Assembly: GCA_963791635.1 (NCBI GenBank)
Contig: CAWBTC010000018.1
Location: forward strand, 186,001-250,000
Direction of reading: 5' to 3'
DNA from: VFMC01 sp963791635
GTDB lineage: Bacteria; Actinomycetota; Acidimicrobiia; Acidimicrobiales; Ilumatobacteraceae
DNA length: 64,000 nucleotides
Shown: piece by piece, positions 42,767-51,232 of the stretch
Layout of the letters: each line of letters begins with the position of its first letter
How positions within the stretch are numbered: position 1 is the first letter of the stretch
Translations under genes and position numbers: made by a program
The notes under the pieces: model-generated
Told to the model about the DNA's origin: nothing
Seen by the model: the letters and a program-made list of their open reading frames with translations, nothing else
Databases searched by the model: none

Positions 42767-43724
42767 TCAGCCGCGAGCTTGCAACGCCTCGATCAGTTTG
42801 GGCAGCACCTTGTGGACGTCACCCACGATGCCCAGATCGGCGATGCCGAAGATCGGGGCTTCCTTGTCCTTGTTGATCGCGATGATGTTCTTCGAGCCCT
42901 TCATGCCGACCATGTGCTGGGTGGCACCCGAGATGCCGGCGGCGATGTACACGCCAGGCTTCACGACCTTGCCGGTCTGGCCCACCTGGTAGCTGTACGG
43001 CACCCAACCGGCGTCGACGATCGCTCGCGACGCTGCCCGGTGCACCCTTCAACAGCTTGGCCAGTTCTTCGACCATCGCGTACTTGTCGGCCTCCCCGAG
43101 ACCACGACCACCGGACACGACGATGGCGGCTTCGTCGAGCTTCGGACCCGTGCTCGCCTCGACGTGCACGGCCTGAACCGTGGCTCCGCCGGTCGCACCC
43201 AACTCGGGCACTGCGGCCGCGACGACCTCCGGAGCGCCGCCACCGGCGGACTCCGCAGCGAAGCTCTTCGGACGAAACGTTGCGAGGTACGGCGCCGCAC
43301 CCGAGAACTTCGTGGTGACGAGCGTGTTGCCACCGAAGATCGGGGTGGTGACGCTGACGCCGCTTGCGGTGCTGATGTCGACGTTGTTGGTGAGGACGGT
43401 GCGGTCGAGCTTCACCGACAGGCGGCTCACCACGTCGCGCCCTGCGTAGTTCTGCGGGAAGAGGATCACGTCAGGGGTGTCACCACCATCGATCACCGCC
43501 TTCATCGCAGCCGAGACCGCCACGCCCGGCAGCTTGCCGCCGAGGTCACCGGTCGCGTACACCTTGGTCGCGCCGTACTCACCGAGCGCGGCGGCGATGC
43601 CAGAGGCGTCGCCTCCCACGAAGGCGGTGACGGTGCCCAGGCTGCGAGCCTTGGTGAGCAGCTCGAGCGTGCCCGTGGTGGGAGCGCCGCCAACGTCTTG
43701 TGCGAAGACCCATACGTTCGTCAT
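42767..43724 (-). pseudogene. etfA: Electron transfer flavoprotein alpha subunit, +1 frameshift
   Basis: From ATG 43724 the frame encodes an EtfA N-terminus (MTNVWVFAQD) and core up to VSGGRGLGEADKYAMVEELAKLLKGAPG. Near 43036-43038, a CCC run, the frame shifts by +1. The FAD-binding C-terminus then continues in the new frame, ASRAIVDAGWVPYSYQVGQT, PGVYIAAGISGATQHMVGMK and DLGIVGDVHKVLPKLIEAL. Deleting one base restores a ~318-residue protein of normal size. EtfA with EtfB carries electrons from acyl-CoA dehydrogenases to the quinone pool. Because it is normally essential for that route, an assembly insertion is more likely than real loss. Confidence 0.88.
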
Positions 43725-43767
43725 GTCATTCGTCCTTTTCTCGATCCCGGTGTCTCAGCAGCCCGAC

Positions 43768-44544
43768 TCAGATGACCTTGAGGTTCTCGAGGAACGCCAC
43801 GATCTTGTTGAAGCCCTCGCCATCGTCTTCCACGATCTCGCCGGCCGCTCGCGCCTCGGCCTGGGTGATCTCGACGATCTCCTGACCGGCGCCGGCCCAA
43901 CCGGCCGGGGTGATGCCCAGATCAGCGGCCGTGACCGTGTCGATCGGCTTCGACTTGGCGGCCATGATGCCCTTGAAGCTCGGGTAGCGGGGCTCGACGA
44001 CACCGGCCGTGACGCTGATCAACGCCGGCAGCGGGCAGGTGACCTCGTCGTAGCCATCTTCGGTCTGACGGTCGACCTTGAGGGTGCCACCGTCGACGAC
44101 GACCTTCTTGGCGAAGGTGACCGACGGGAGTCCCAGGGCCTCAGCCATCTGCTCGGGCACGGTGCCCGTGTACCCGTCGCTCGACTCGGTCGCGGCGATG
44201 ATCAGGTCGGCGCCGCCGAGCTTGGTCACCGCAGCCGCGAGCACCTTGGCCGTGGTGAGGGCATCGCTCCCCTGCAGGGCCGGGTCGCTCACGAGCACAC
44301 CCTTCGCGGCACCCATCGCGAGCGCGGTGCGCATCCCGCTGACCTCACCATTGGGGGCCATCGAGACGAGGCTCACCTCGCCGCCGCCGGCAGCGTCCAC
44401 GAGTTGCAGCGCCATCTCGACGCCGTAGCTGTCCGACTCGTCGAGGATGAGCTTGCCATCGCGCTTGAGGGTCTTGGTGCCGGCATCGAGCGCACCAGGG
44501 GTGGCGGGATCCGGGATCTGCTTCACACACACGATCACGTTCAT
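43768..44544 (-). CDS. etfB: Electron transfer flavoprotein beta subunit
   Basis: A 258-residue EtfB beginning MNVIVCVKQIPDP, with the AMP-binding and signature region ADLIIAATESSDGYTGTVPE and LGLPSVTFAKKVVVDGG, and the C-terminal PRYPSFKGIMAAKSKPI motif. It pairs with EtfA, which follows 43 bp downstream on the same strand, to accept electrons from dehydrogenases such as the acyl-CoA dehydrogenase at 12.2-13.5 kb. ATG 44544 is chosen by homology over an in-frame ATG 12 codons upstream. The operon ends at the terminator near 42.72 kb. Confidence 0.95.
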   Translation of the reverse strand: MNVIVCVKQIPDPATPGALDAGTKTLKRDGKLILDESDSYGVEMALQLVDAAGGGEVSLVSMAPNGEVSGMRTALAMGAAKGVLVSDPALQGSDALTTAKVLAAAVTKLGGADLIIAATESSDGYTGTVPEQMAEALGLPSVTFAKKVVVDGGTLKVDRQTEDGYDEVTCPLPALISVTAGVVEPRYPSFKGIMAAKSKPIDTVTAADLGITPAGWAGAGQEIVEITQAEARAAGEIVEDDGEGFNKIVAFLENLKVI

Positions 44545-44655
44545 ACGGTTGACATTGTTACCCACGGGTACCGGCTTCACCCAACCGGGCGCTCAACGGA
44601 CCACGCTCAAGGACGCCAGCTGACGCCAGCTGATGCCAGGACTAGCGTTGGGTCC

Positions 44656-45591
44656 TTGCGGATCCTGCTCGTCGTCAACGCGTTCGCCAGCTCCGTGACC
44701 GCCCGCAACACCGTGGTCGTCCACCGCGAGCTCAGCCGCGCCAACGAGGTCGAAGTGGTCGAGACCAATCGCCGCGGCCACGCAACCCGGTTCGCCCAGG
44801 ATGCCGCACGCCGAGGTCTCGACGTCGTGATCGGCTACGGCGGTGACGGGACGCTCAACGAGGTCGCCACCGGCGTGGCCGGCACCGACACAGCCCTCGG
44901 GGTGCTGCCCGGCGGCTCGACGAACGTGTTCGCCCGCACGCTCGGCACGGTGAACGACCCGGTGCGGGCAGCCACGCAGCTCTCGGCCGGCATCGCCGCC
45001 GCCGACATCGGCCCGATCGGGCTCGGCCAGGTGAACGGTCGTTACTTCTGCTTCCACACGGGCGTCGGCTATGACGCTGCCGTCGTGAACGAGGTGGAGC
45101 GACGAGCCTCGATGAAGCGCTGGCTCGGCCATCCGTTGTTCATCTATGCCTCGCTGAAGACGTGGTCGCTGGGATACGACCGCCATCACCCGCACTTCCG
45201 GGTGAGCGGTCCGGGCTTCGAAGTGCCCGACGGCTACTTCACGATCGTGCTCAACACGAACCCCTACACCTACCTCGGCAACCGCCCACTCGACCTCAGC
45301 CCCGCCGCCACGCTCGACCGAGGCCTCGTGGCGGTCACCTTCCGCACGATGCGAGCGACCGCGATCCTGCGATCCTTGGCCGGGGCACTGAAGGGCGGCG
45401 GTGTGCGACGGGGCGACCATCTCGACGTGCAAACGGATCTGGAGGAACTGACGATCACGTCGATCACCGAGGACCAACCGTTCCCGCATCAGCTGGATGG
45501 GGACTTCCTGGGCGACACGCGCGAGCTGCGCTTCCGGCACGTCCCCGACGCCGTCAAGCTCGTCCGGCCCGCCTCAGCTCCGATGTCCTGA
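44656..45591 (+). CDS. Diacylglycerol/sphingosine kinase family lipid kinase
   Basis: The 311-residue protein has the DAGK catalytic motif IGYGGDGTLNEVATG and the nucleotide loop LPGGSTNVFARTLG, followed by the C-terminal beta domain (ITEDQPFPHQLDGDFLGDTREL). These enzymes phosphorylate diacylglycerol or related lipids at the membrane. The start appears to be TTG 44656 (LRILLVVNAFA); no ATG or GTG gives a better beginning, although the frame is open far upstream across the etf genes. It converges on the glycerophosphodiesterase with a 6-bp gap. Confidence 0.9.
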   Translation: MRILLVVNAFASSVTARNTVVVHRELSRANEVEVVETNRRGHATRFAQDAARRGLDVVIGYGGDGTLNEVATGVAGTDTALGVLPGGSTNVFARTLGTVNDPVRAATQLSAGIAAADIGPIGLGQVNGRYFCFHTGVGYDAAVVNEVERRASMKRWLGHPLFIYASLKTWSLGYDRHHPHFRVSGPGFEVPDGYFTIVLNTNPYTYLGNRPLDLSPAATLDRGLVAVTFRTMRATAILRSLAGALKGGGVRRGDHLDVQTDLEELTITSITEDQPFPHQLDGDFLGDTRELRFRHVPDAVKLVRPASAPMS

Positions 45592-45597
45592 GGAACC

Positions 45598-46404
45598 TCA
45601 TCGAGCTGCGGCCTCGGCGAGCACCGCACGGGCCAGATCGGGGACGTTGGTGCAGATCCCGTCGATGCCCCACTCGATCAGCTCGGCGATCCGCACCGGG
45701 TCGTCGCAGGTCCACGTGTTCACGGCGAGACCGGCCGCGTGACACGCATCGAGCACCTCGCGTCGCAGCAGCTTGACCCACGGGTGCAGTGCCACGTGCC
45801 CTCTCGAGGTGAGCAGCGTCACCACGTCCTCGGGCACGACGCTCGTGAGCCAGGCGGTCCGGATCGGTGCACCTGCCTCGTCGGCGATCGCCCGGCAGCG
45901 GTCGATGGTCTCGATGCGGAACGACGAGATCACCCAGCGCTCGTGGTCGTCTCGGGCGAGCAGCAGCGCCATCGTCTTGTCGGCGATCGAGTCGCCGGGA
46001 TCGAAGTCCGTCTCGTCGGGATCGTTCTTGATCTCGATGTTCACCCATGACACCTCGCAGGCGTCCAGCGCTGTACCGAGAGTGGGCACCGACGAGGGCA
46101 GGTCGGCTACGTCGACGTCGCGAATCAGGCGCCCGTCGGGCAGGTCGGGGTTGTGGTGCACCACGAGCACGCCGTCGCGCGACGTGCGGACGTCCAGCTC
46201 GACGGCATCGGCGCCCATCCGGCCGGCGAGGGCGAACGCCTCGACGGTGTTCTCGGGGGCCGCTCCCGATGCGCCGCGGTGGGCGATCACCTGCACGGCA
46301 CGGGCGAGACGCCTAGCCGGCATGGCCGGCATGGCCGGCATGGCACGCGCGGTCGGCGTGACCTGCGATGATCCGCCCGTTCCTGCAGTCCGGTCGTCCG
46401 TCAC
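45598..46404 (-). CDS. Glycerophosphodiester phosphodiesterase
   Basis: A 268-residue GDPD-family TIM barrel with catalytic motifs VIAHRGASGAAPENTVEAF, GADAVELDVRTSRDGVLVVHHNPDL, IEIKND and the terminal GIDGICTNVPDLA. It hydrolyses glycerophosphodiesters to glycerol-3-phosphate and an alcohol. GTG 46404, with GGGGAG upstream, is the best start. The N-terminal 40 residues are low-complexity, with AMPAMPAMPA encoded by a GGCATGGCC repeat near 46320-46342. No signal peptide is evident. Confidence 0.9.
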   Translation of the reverse strand: MTDDRTAGTGGSSQVTPTARAMPAMPAMPARRLARAVQVIAHRGASGAAPENTVEAFALAGRMGADAVELDVRTSRDGVLVVHHNPDLPDGRLIRDVDVADLPSSVPTLGTALDACEVSWVNIEIKNDPDETDFDPGDSIADKTMALLLARDDHERWVISSFRIETIDRCRAIADEAGAPIRTAWLTSVVPEDVVTLLTSRGHVALHPWVKLLRREVLDACHAAGLAVNTWTCDDPVRIAELIEWGIDGICTNVPDLARAVLAEAAAR

Positions 46405-46718
46405 GCTCTCCCCTTTCGTGATCGATGGGACACGACCCATCGCTGTCAGGCATGGCCCCCCACCTACATCAGATGACGCAAGGGCCTTTCCACTCTTGTG
46501 CTCGTGCTCATTGTTTCCTAGCGTTTCTGAACGGTGTACAACGACATCGTGAACACGAGCACAACCGTTTCCGAGCAGCTCCCCGGGCAGCTCGACGGGC
46601 AGGCTGACGGTCGCCTGCCCGCTGGTCCGGTTCACCTGAGTCGACGCCACACCTTGAGAGCACCACTTCCAGCGGCCGCTCGCGCCGCCCTGCACTGTCC
46701 GAACTGGGAGCACGCATC
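46405..46718 (+). other. whiB upstream region with a possible leader ORF
   Basis: The 314-bp gap contains no large gene. A 62-codon frame from GTG 46534 to TGA 46722 overlaps the whiB start by 4 nt (GTGA) and could be a translated leader. It has no homology that I recognise, and its codon content is not clearly gene-like. The whiB and phosphodiesterase promoters must lie here. Confidence 0.25.
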
Positions 46719-47012
46719 GTGACGATCCTTGCCTCGAGCCTCGCGCTCGCCAACGCCGACTACTCGTGGCGCCACCTGTCGATCTGTCGGGACACCGACC
46801 CGGATCTGTTCTTCCCGGTCGGCACCACCGGACAGGCACTCTTGCAGATCGAGCGGGCAAAAGAGGTCTGCGGCGAATGCCCGGTCAGCGCCGAGTGCCT
46901 CGAGTACGCGCTCGAGACGAACCAGGACTCGGGCATCTGGGGCGGCCTCGACGAAGAACAACGCCGCACCATCCGCCGCCAGAGCGCGGCACGCCAGCGC
47001 CTGCTCGCCTGA
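46719..47012 (+). CDS. whiB1: WhiB family iron-sulfur transcription factor, WhiB1-like
   Basis: The 97-residue protein has the four WhiB cysteines C23, C51, C54 and C60 that bind [4Fe-4S], and the turn GIWGG (72-76) followed by a basic tail. The stretch CRDTDPDLFFPVG, VCGECPVSAECL, TNQDSGIWGG closely resembles WhiB1 of mycobacteria, which binds the major sigma factor and responds to nitric oxide. Adjacency to a PdtaS-type kinase, as in M. tuberculosis (whiB1 beside pdtaS), supports WhiB1. Start is GTG 46719 with GGGAG upstream. Confidence 0.92.
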   Translation: MTILASSLALANADYSWRHLSICRDTDPDLFFPVGTTGQALLQIERAKEVCGECPVSAECLEYALETNQDSGIWGGLDEEQRRTIRRQSAARQRLLA

Positions 47013-47023
47013 GCCGACGCAGC

Positions 47024-48526
47024 TCAGCTGCCGATCGGCACTGTCAGGTGCACGACCGTGCCCATCCCGTCGCGTACGTCGGTGATGCCGACGGCTTCGA
47101 AGTCTGCCTTCGTCCCCGCACGCATCACGATCGTGCCACCGAGTTCCGTGGTGACGAGGGTGCGCACGATCGACAGCCCGAGGCCAGTGGCCCGATTGAG
47201 CTCGAAGCTGGGGTCGAGCCCCACGCCGTCGTTCACGACCGAGATCGACAACACCCCCGGCGTGCGGCTCAACTGCACCACGACATCACCGCCCGCGCTG
47301 CCCTCCGGAAAGCCGTGGTCGATCGCGTTCTGCAGCAGTTCGATGAGCACCACCGACAGCGGCGTGGCCACCGTCGTGGGTAGACGACCGCCGTCGCCTT
47401 GGACAGTGAACCGGATCGGTCGGTCCTGCGATTGGAGACCCTCCTCCGACAACCGCAGCAGCGGCCGGACGATGTCGACGAATGCAACGTCGTCGCCGGC
47501 CTCTCGCGACAGCGTCTCGTGCACGACCGCGATCGTGCGGATGCGACGCACCGACTCGTTGACGGCCGCCTTCGCCTCTGCCGATTGCAGGCGGCGGGCC
47601 TGAAGGCGCAGCAACGACGAGATGGTCTGCAGGTTGTTCTTGACCCGGTGGTGGACTTCGCGAATCGTGGCATCTTTCGACAACAGCAGCTTGTCGCGCT
47701 TGCGCACCTCGGTGACGTCGCGGATCAACAGCAGACCGCCGGTCACCTCTCCGCCCGCCATGATCGGCATGCAGCGCGCCAGCAGCGTGATCTCGCCGGT
47801 CTGATCGAACTCCTCGATCACGGGACGTCGGGTCTCGAGTGCCTTGCGGGCACAGTTGTCGTTGAACCCCATCTCTGCCAGACGCATGCCGACCGCGTTG
47901 GCGTTGATGCCGACCCGGTGGAACACGCTCATCGCGTTCGGTGACGCGTAGCGAACACGGGCATCCTCGTCGAGCAGGATCGTGCCGTCACCGATTCGCG
48001 GCGCGGCGCTCGAGTCCTCGAGCGGACCCTCGCTCGGGAACGAACCCTCGGCCACCATCACTGCGAAGCGCTCGAAGATCGCGATGTACGTGCGCTCCAG
48101 CTCGCCGAGCATCCGGGTGTTCCGGCTGGAGGTCTCGCGAGCGAGCACCGCGACGACGTCGCCGTGAAAGCGCACGGGGATGGCAAGCATCCGCGCCGAC
48201 TCCGCCAGTCCTTCCACCTCGATGTCGCCCTCGCACATCCCGCCGGTGGCCAGCACGTCGTCGAGCAACGGCCGGGCATCGGCGGCGCGGTCGCCCACGT
48301 AGTCCTCGACATAGATCGTGCGGGCGGTGGACGGACGTACCTGTGCCAGAACCACCCACTCGCGTTCGGCGCCGTCTGTCTGGGCTCCCGCCGGCGTGTA
48401 CAGCAGCAGATCAGCGAACGACAGATCCGCGAGGAACCCCCATTCCGCCACGAGTTGCTGGAGATGTACGACCTGATCGTTCGACAGCGCCGTGCGCTGC
48501 CTCGCGACCTCCGCGAGCGTTGCCAT
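47024..48526 (-). CDS. pdtaS: PdtaS-type sensor histidine kinase
   Basis: A 500-residue cytoplasmic kinase with an N-terminal GAF domain (about 1-160), a PAS-like domain (about 185-275, TILLDEDARVRYASPNAMSVF), a HisKA_2 dimerisation helix with the phosphorylated histidine in REVHHRVKNNLQTISSLLRL (H292/H293) and an HATPase_c domain (LLQNAIDHGFP, NDGVGL, GLGLSIVRTLV). It matches PdtaS, which phosphorylates the RNA-binding antiterminator PdtaR; pdtaR is not in this window. No membrane segments are seen. It converges on whiB1 with a 12-bp gap. Confidence 0.92.
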   Translation of the reverse strand: MATLAEVARQRTALSNDQVVHLQQLVAEWGFLADLSFADLLLYTPAGAQTDGAEREWVVLAQVRPSTARTIYVEDYVGDRAADARPLLDDVLATGGMCEGDIEVEGLAESARMLAIPVRFHGDVVAVLARETSSRNTRMLGELERTYIAIFERFAVMVAEGSFPSEGPLEDSSAAPRIGDGTILLDEDARVRYASPNAMSVFHRVGINANAVGMRLAEMGFNDNCARKALETRRPVIEEFDQTGEITLLARCMPIMAGGEVTGGLLLIRDVTEVRKRDKLLLSKDATIREVHHRVKNNLQTISSLLRLQARRLQSAEAKAAVNESVRRIRTIAVVHETLSREAGDDVAFVDIVRPLLRLSEEGLQSQDRPIRFTVQGDGGRLPTTVATPLSVVLIELLQNAIDHGFPEGSAGGDVVVQLSRTPGVLSISVVNDGVGLDPSFELNRATGLGLSIVRTLVTTELGGTIVMRAGTKADFEAVGITDVRDGMGTVVHLTVPIGS

Positions 48527-48629
48527 AGTGCTCCGAGTGTGGCAGACGCACAGGGTCAGCCCCCGACACCGTTCGAGGAAGCCGTCCGCCGACGGCGGTT
48601 CCTCGCTCGACAGGATCCCGTTGGATGTG

Positions 48630-49862
48630 TCAGCGAGGGCCGACGAGGTGGCCGCCGAGGTCGAGCAGTGCCGGTAGATCGGCCACGTCACGAGTGAGGG
48701 CGGGCGCAGACACCGTGAGCGCCCCGATCGATTCGAGCTCGGCGCGGCGTTCCGCCTCGCGGCTGGCCACCACGGCCACGTCGTGGAAGCGCTCGCTCAC
48801 CTCGGTGAGCACGCTGCGCACGTCACCGGCCACGGCCGCTGCCGCGACCGCGACCAGATCCACGAACGCTGCGTCGTCGGCCTTCGCGCGCAGATCCCGT
48901 GCAGCTCGGGCCGCGGCCGGCTTGCGAAGGTCGGGCGACAGCGTGCGGTTGAGCACCACGGCACCCAGATTCATCTGCCGGCGTTGCAGCTCGCGGGCCA
49001 GATACGCGGCCTCGTATGCCGGTGCGGCCTCCAGCGTCGACACCACCACGAACGATGTTCGCGGGTCGACGAGCAGCCGTTCCACCTCGTTGGCACGCGC
49101 GACGAAACCCTTCTCCATCGTCTGGAACAGCACGAAGAACTCGGCGATGTCCTGCAGGAACCGTGAGCCGAGCACGCGGTCGGCCACCTGGTAGAACGGT
49201 TTGGACGCCACCGTGAACAGCCGCGACCGGTACGGCACGGTCAGCCACCGCAGCAGGCGGCTGCCGAAGAACTCCTTCATCCGCCCAGGAGCGTCGAGCA
49301 GGTCGAGGGCACTGCGCGAGGGCGGGGTGTCGATGATGACGAGGTCGAACCTTCCCGAGGCGTGCAGCTCGTGCAGCCGCTCCATCGCGAGGTAGTCGTG
49401 GCTGTGGACGAACCGGCCGGTGATGTTCTGGTAGAGCGGGTTGGCGAGCACCCGATCGCGAAGTTCGTGGTCGGGGGCGTGGCGACGGATGAGATCGTCC
49501 CAACCGGCCTTGGTGTCGAGCATCGCCACCCACAGCTCACCGTGGCGCGCGGCCTCCATGGTCTCGTCGATCGGGGCGGCGGCACGCAGCATCGCCGGGT
49601 CCACCTGCACCTCGCGGCCGCCCGCACCACCCTCGCCCAAACCATGCGATCCGAGACCGAGCGCCGTGGCCAGCCGGCGCGCAGGATCGACCGTGAGCAC
49701 CAGCACTCGGGCATCGAGACGGGTGGCGGCCATCGCGCCGAGGGCCGCTGACACCGTGGTCTTGCCGGTGCCGCCGCTCCCGCAGACGATGATCATCTCC
49801 TTCGACGCGAGGAGCGCGTCGAGACCCGGACGGTCACGGTCGGAACGGGAACGCCGGGCCAT
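48630..49862 (-). CDS. ArsA/Get3-like ATPase with altered P-loop
   Basis: A 410-residue ArsA-family ATPase. Its P-loop reads GSGGTGKTT (28-36), where canonical ArsA/Get3 proteins have GKGGVGKTT; the signature lysine that reaches across the dimer is thus missing. Other elements are TVDPARRLATALGL, FDLVIIDTPPSRSALDLLDAP and a helical client-like region (YQNITGRFVHSHDYLAMERL). It follows a second ArsA-like gene by 12 bp. In mycobacteria a comparable pair lies next to whiB4 and forms a Get3-like complex. The two here probably form a heterodimer in which one subunit supplies the signature lysine. Confidence 0.88.
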   Translation of the reverse strand: MARRSRSDRDRPGLDALLASKEMIIVCGSGGTGKTTVSAALGAMAATRLDARVLVLTVDPARRLATALGLGSHGLGEGGAGGREVQVDPAMLRAAAPIDETMEAARHGELWVAMLDTKAGWDDLIRRHAPDHELRDRVLANPLYQNITGRFVHSHDYLAMERLHELHASGRFDLVIIDTPPSRSALDLLDAPGRMKEFFGSRLLRWLTVPYRSRLFTVASKPFYQVADRVLGSRFLQDIAEFFVLFQTMEKGFVARANEVERLLVDPRTSFVVVSTLEAAPAYEAAYLARELQRRQMNLGAVVLNRTLSPDLRKPAAARAARDLRAKADDAAFVDLVAVAAAAVAGDVRSVLTEVSERFHDVAVVASREAERRAELESIGALTVSAPALTRDVADLPALLDLGGHLVGPR

Positions 49863-49874
49863 CAGACGCTCACC

Positions 49875-50897
49875 TCAGATCAACTCGTCCTCGATGGCCT
49901 GGGCCATCAACGTCACGACCCGGCGACCCGTGGCCCGGGTGAACAGCTCGGGCACGATCACGAGTGGCACCGTGCCAGACGGACCTGCCATGGCGGCGAG
50001 CTCGGTCCGCAGCCGGTCGAGATGGCCGGCACCGATCAGGCGTCGCGCCTCGACCAACGAGGAGGCATCCAGCACCGTGCCCACCGACGAGCCGATGTTG
50101 TCGATGAGCAGCTGGCGCGCCGTCGCGCCGGACAGCCGGACGAAGACGTCGTGCTCGCGCTCGGAGAACAGCGCGGGCAGCACGCGGTTCGCGAACACCG
50201 CAGCGATGTCGACGCCCGTGTCGGCGCGCACCCTCTGGGCCAGATCGAGCGACTCGGTGACCGGCATCTCCTCCGGCGTGGTGACGATCACGAGCCCGGT
50301 GCGGTCGGGATCGTCGAGGATGTCGATCATCCAGTTGGTCTGGTCGCGCACGAGGCCCACCTGCACGAGCTGGCGGATCGCTGCGGGTGCGCCGATCTGG
50401 GCAACGATGTGACCGCTGGCCTCGGCGTCGACGACCACGAGGTCGTAGTGCCGCTCACGCACCTCGTAGCACAGCTTGCCGACCGCGAGGATCTCCTTCA
50501 CGCCTGGTGCAGCATCGGCGACGAAGTCGAACGTACGGGCGAGGGGACCGATGCGGCCGACGAGTGGGATGCGCACGAACAGTCGCAGGTACTCGCGCAG
50601 CGAGTCCTCGGTGTTCATCTCCATCGCGTGGAGATTTGGTGCGATCTCGGTGGGTTCGAACCGGAGTGCGGTGACGTCGAACGCGGCGGCGAGGGCGCCC
50701 TTCGCATCCATCTCGCACACCAGGGTGCGCTTGCCCATGCTGGCCGCCAGCTCTGCCAACGCGGCCGCGGTCGTGGTCTTGCCGACGCCACCCTTGCCGG
50801 TGACGAACAGCAGCTGTCGGTCGAGCAGCGTCAGGTGAGCCGCCTCAGCCCCCGAAGCCGATCTTGCGGTCGCCCTCGGCGGTGCCGATCTCCACAT
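49875..50897 (-). CDS. ArsA/Get3-like ATPase with canonical P-loop
   Basis: The ~340-residue protein has a canonical GKGGVGKTT (34-42), CEMDAKGALAAAFDV as switch I and VVDAEASGHIVAQIG as switch II. It belongs to the same ArsA/Get3-like family as the next gene, but keeps the signature lysine. ATG 50897 overlaps the DUF3107 gene by 53 bp; a CTG or other start nearer the LLDRQLLFVTG segment is possible, since no ATG, GTG or TTG lies between. The pair may handle membrane-protein or metabolite-linked energy use; arsenite pumping is not implied. Confidence 0.85.
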   Translation of the reverse strand: MWRSAPPRATARSASGAEAAHLTLLDRQLLFVTGKGGVGKTTTAAALAELAASMGKRTLVCEMDAKGALAAAFDVTALRFEPTEIAPNLHAMEMNTEDSLREYLRLFVRIPLVGRIGPLARTFDFVADAAPGVKEILAVGKLCYEVRERHYDLVVVDAEASGHIVAQIGAPAAIRQLVQVGLVRDQTNWMIDILDDPDRTGLVIVTTPEEMPVTESLDLAQRVRADTGVDIAAVFANRVLPALFSEREHDVFVRLSGATARQLLIDNIGSSVGTVLDASSLVEARRLIGAGHLDRLRTELAAMAGPSGTVPLVIVPELFTRATGRRVVTLMAQAIEDELI

Positions 50898-51078
50898 ATG
50901 CGATCTTCGCGGCCGACACGGCAACCTGACGATCCTTCTTGTCGGTCAACCACAGCACGTCGACCGCACCTGTCAGTGCCGCCTCCACCTGGGCCCGCAG
51001 CGCATCGCGGTCGGTGTCGTCGGGCAGCTCGACGCTGAGTTCGCGCGGGGACTGGGTGACGCCGATTCGGAGATCCAT
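50845..51078 (-). CDS. DUF3107 family protein
   Basis: A 77-residue protein (MDLRIGVTQSPRELSVEL ... AKIAYVEIGTAE) matching the small actinobacterial DUF3107 family, homologous to Rv3208A of mycobacteria. Its function is unknown. It begins a minus-strand operon with the two ArsA-like ATPases and overlaps the first by about 53 bp. It is divergent from the GlxA-type regulator. Confidence 0.88.
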   Translation of the reverse strand: MDLRIGVTQSPRELSVELPDDTDRDALRAQVEAALTGAVDVLWLTDKKDRQVAVSAAKIAYVEIGTAEGDRKIGFGG

Positions 51079-51232
51079 GTCGGCGAGTGTACGGACCTGT
51101 CAGCCATGTTCAGTCGACTGAGATGCGCTCATGGACGCGCGTTGGGGCTGCACCACGTGGATGCACCTCGATGGCCAGATACGAGGGGTGCCCGACATTG
51201 ACGCCATCGCTGTGCTGTCGCACACTCGACCC

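Noticed and set aside
43477..45591. 704-codon version of the lipid kinase gene
   Set aside because: Its first ~390 codons are antisense to the etf genes; lipid-kinase homology begins at TTG 44656.
48630..50897. Arsenite export system
   Set aside because: There is no ArsB, ArsR or ArsD nearby, and the gene pair matches Get3-like ATPases of actinobacteria rather than arsenic pumps.
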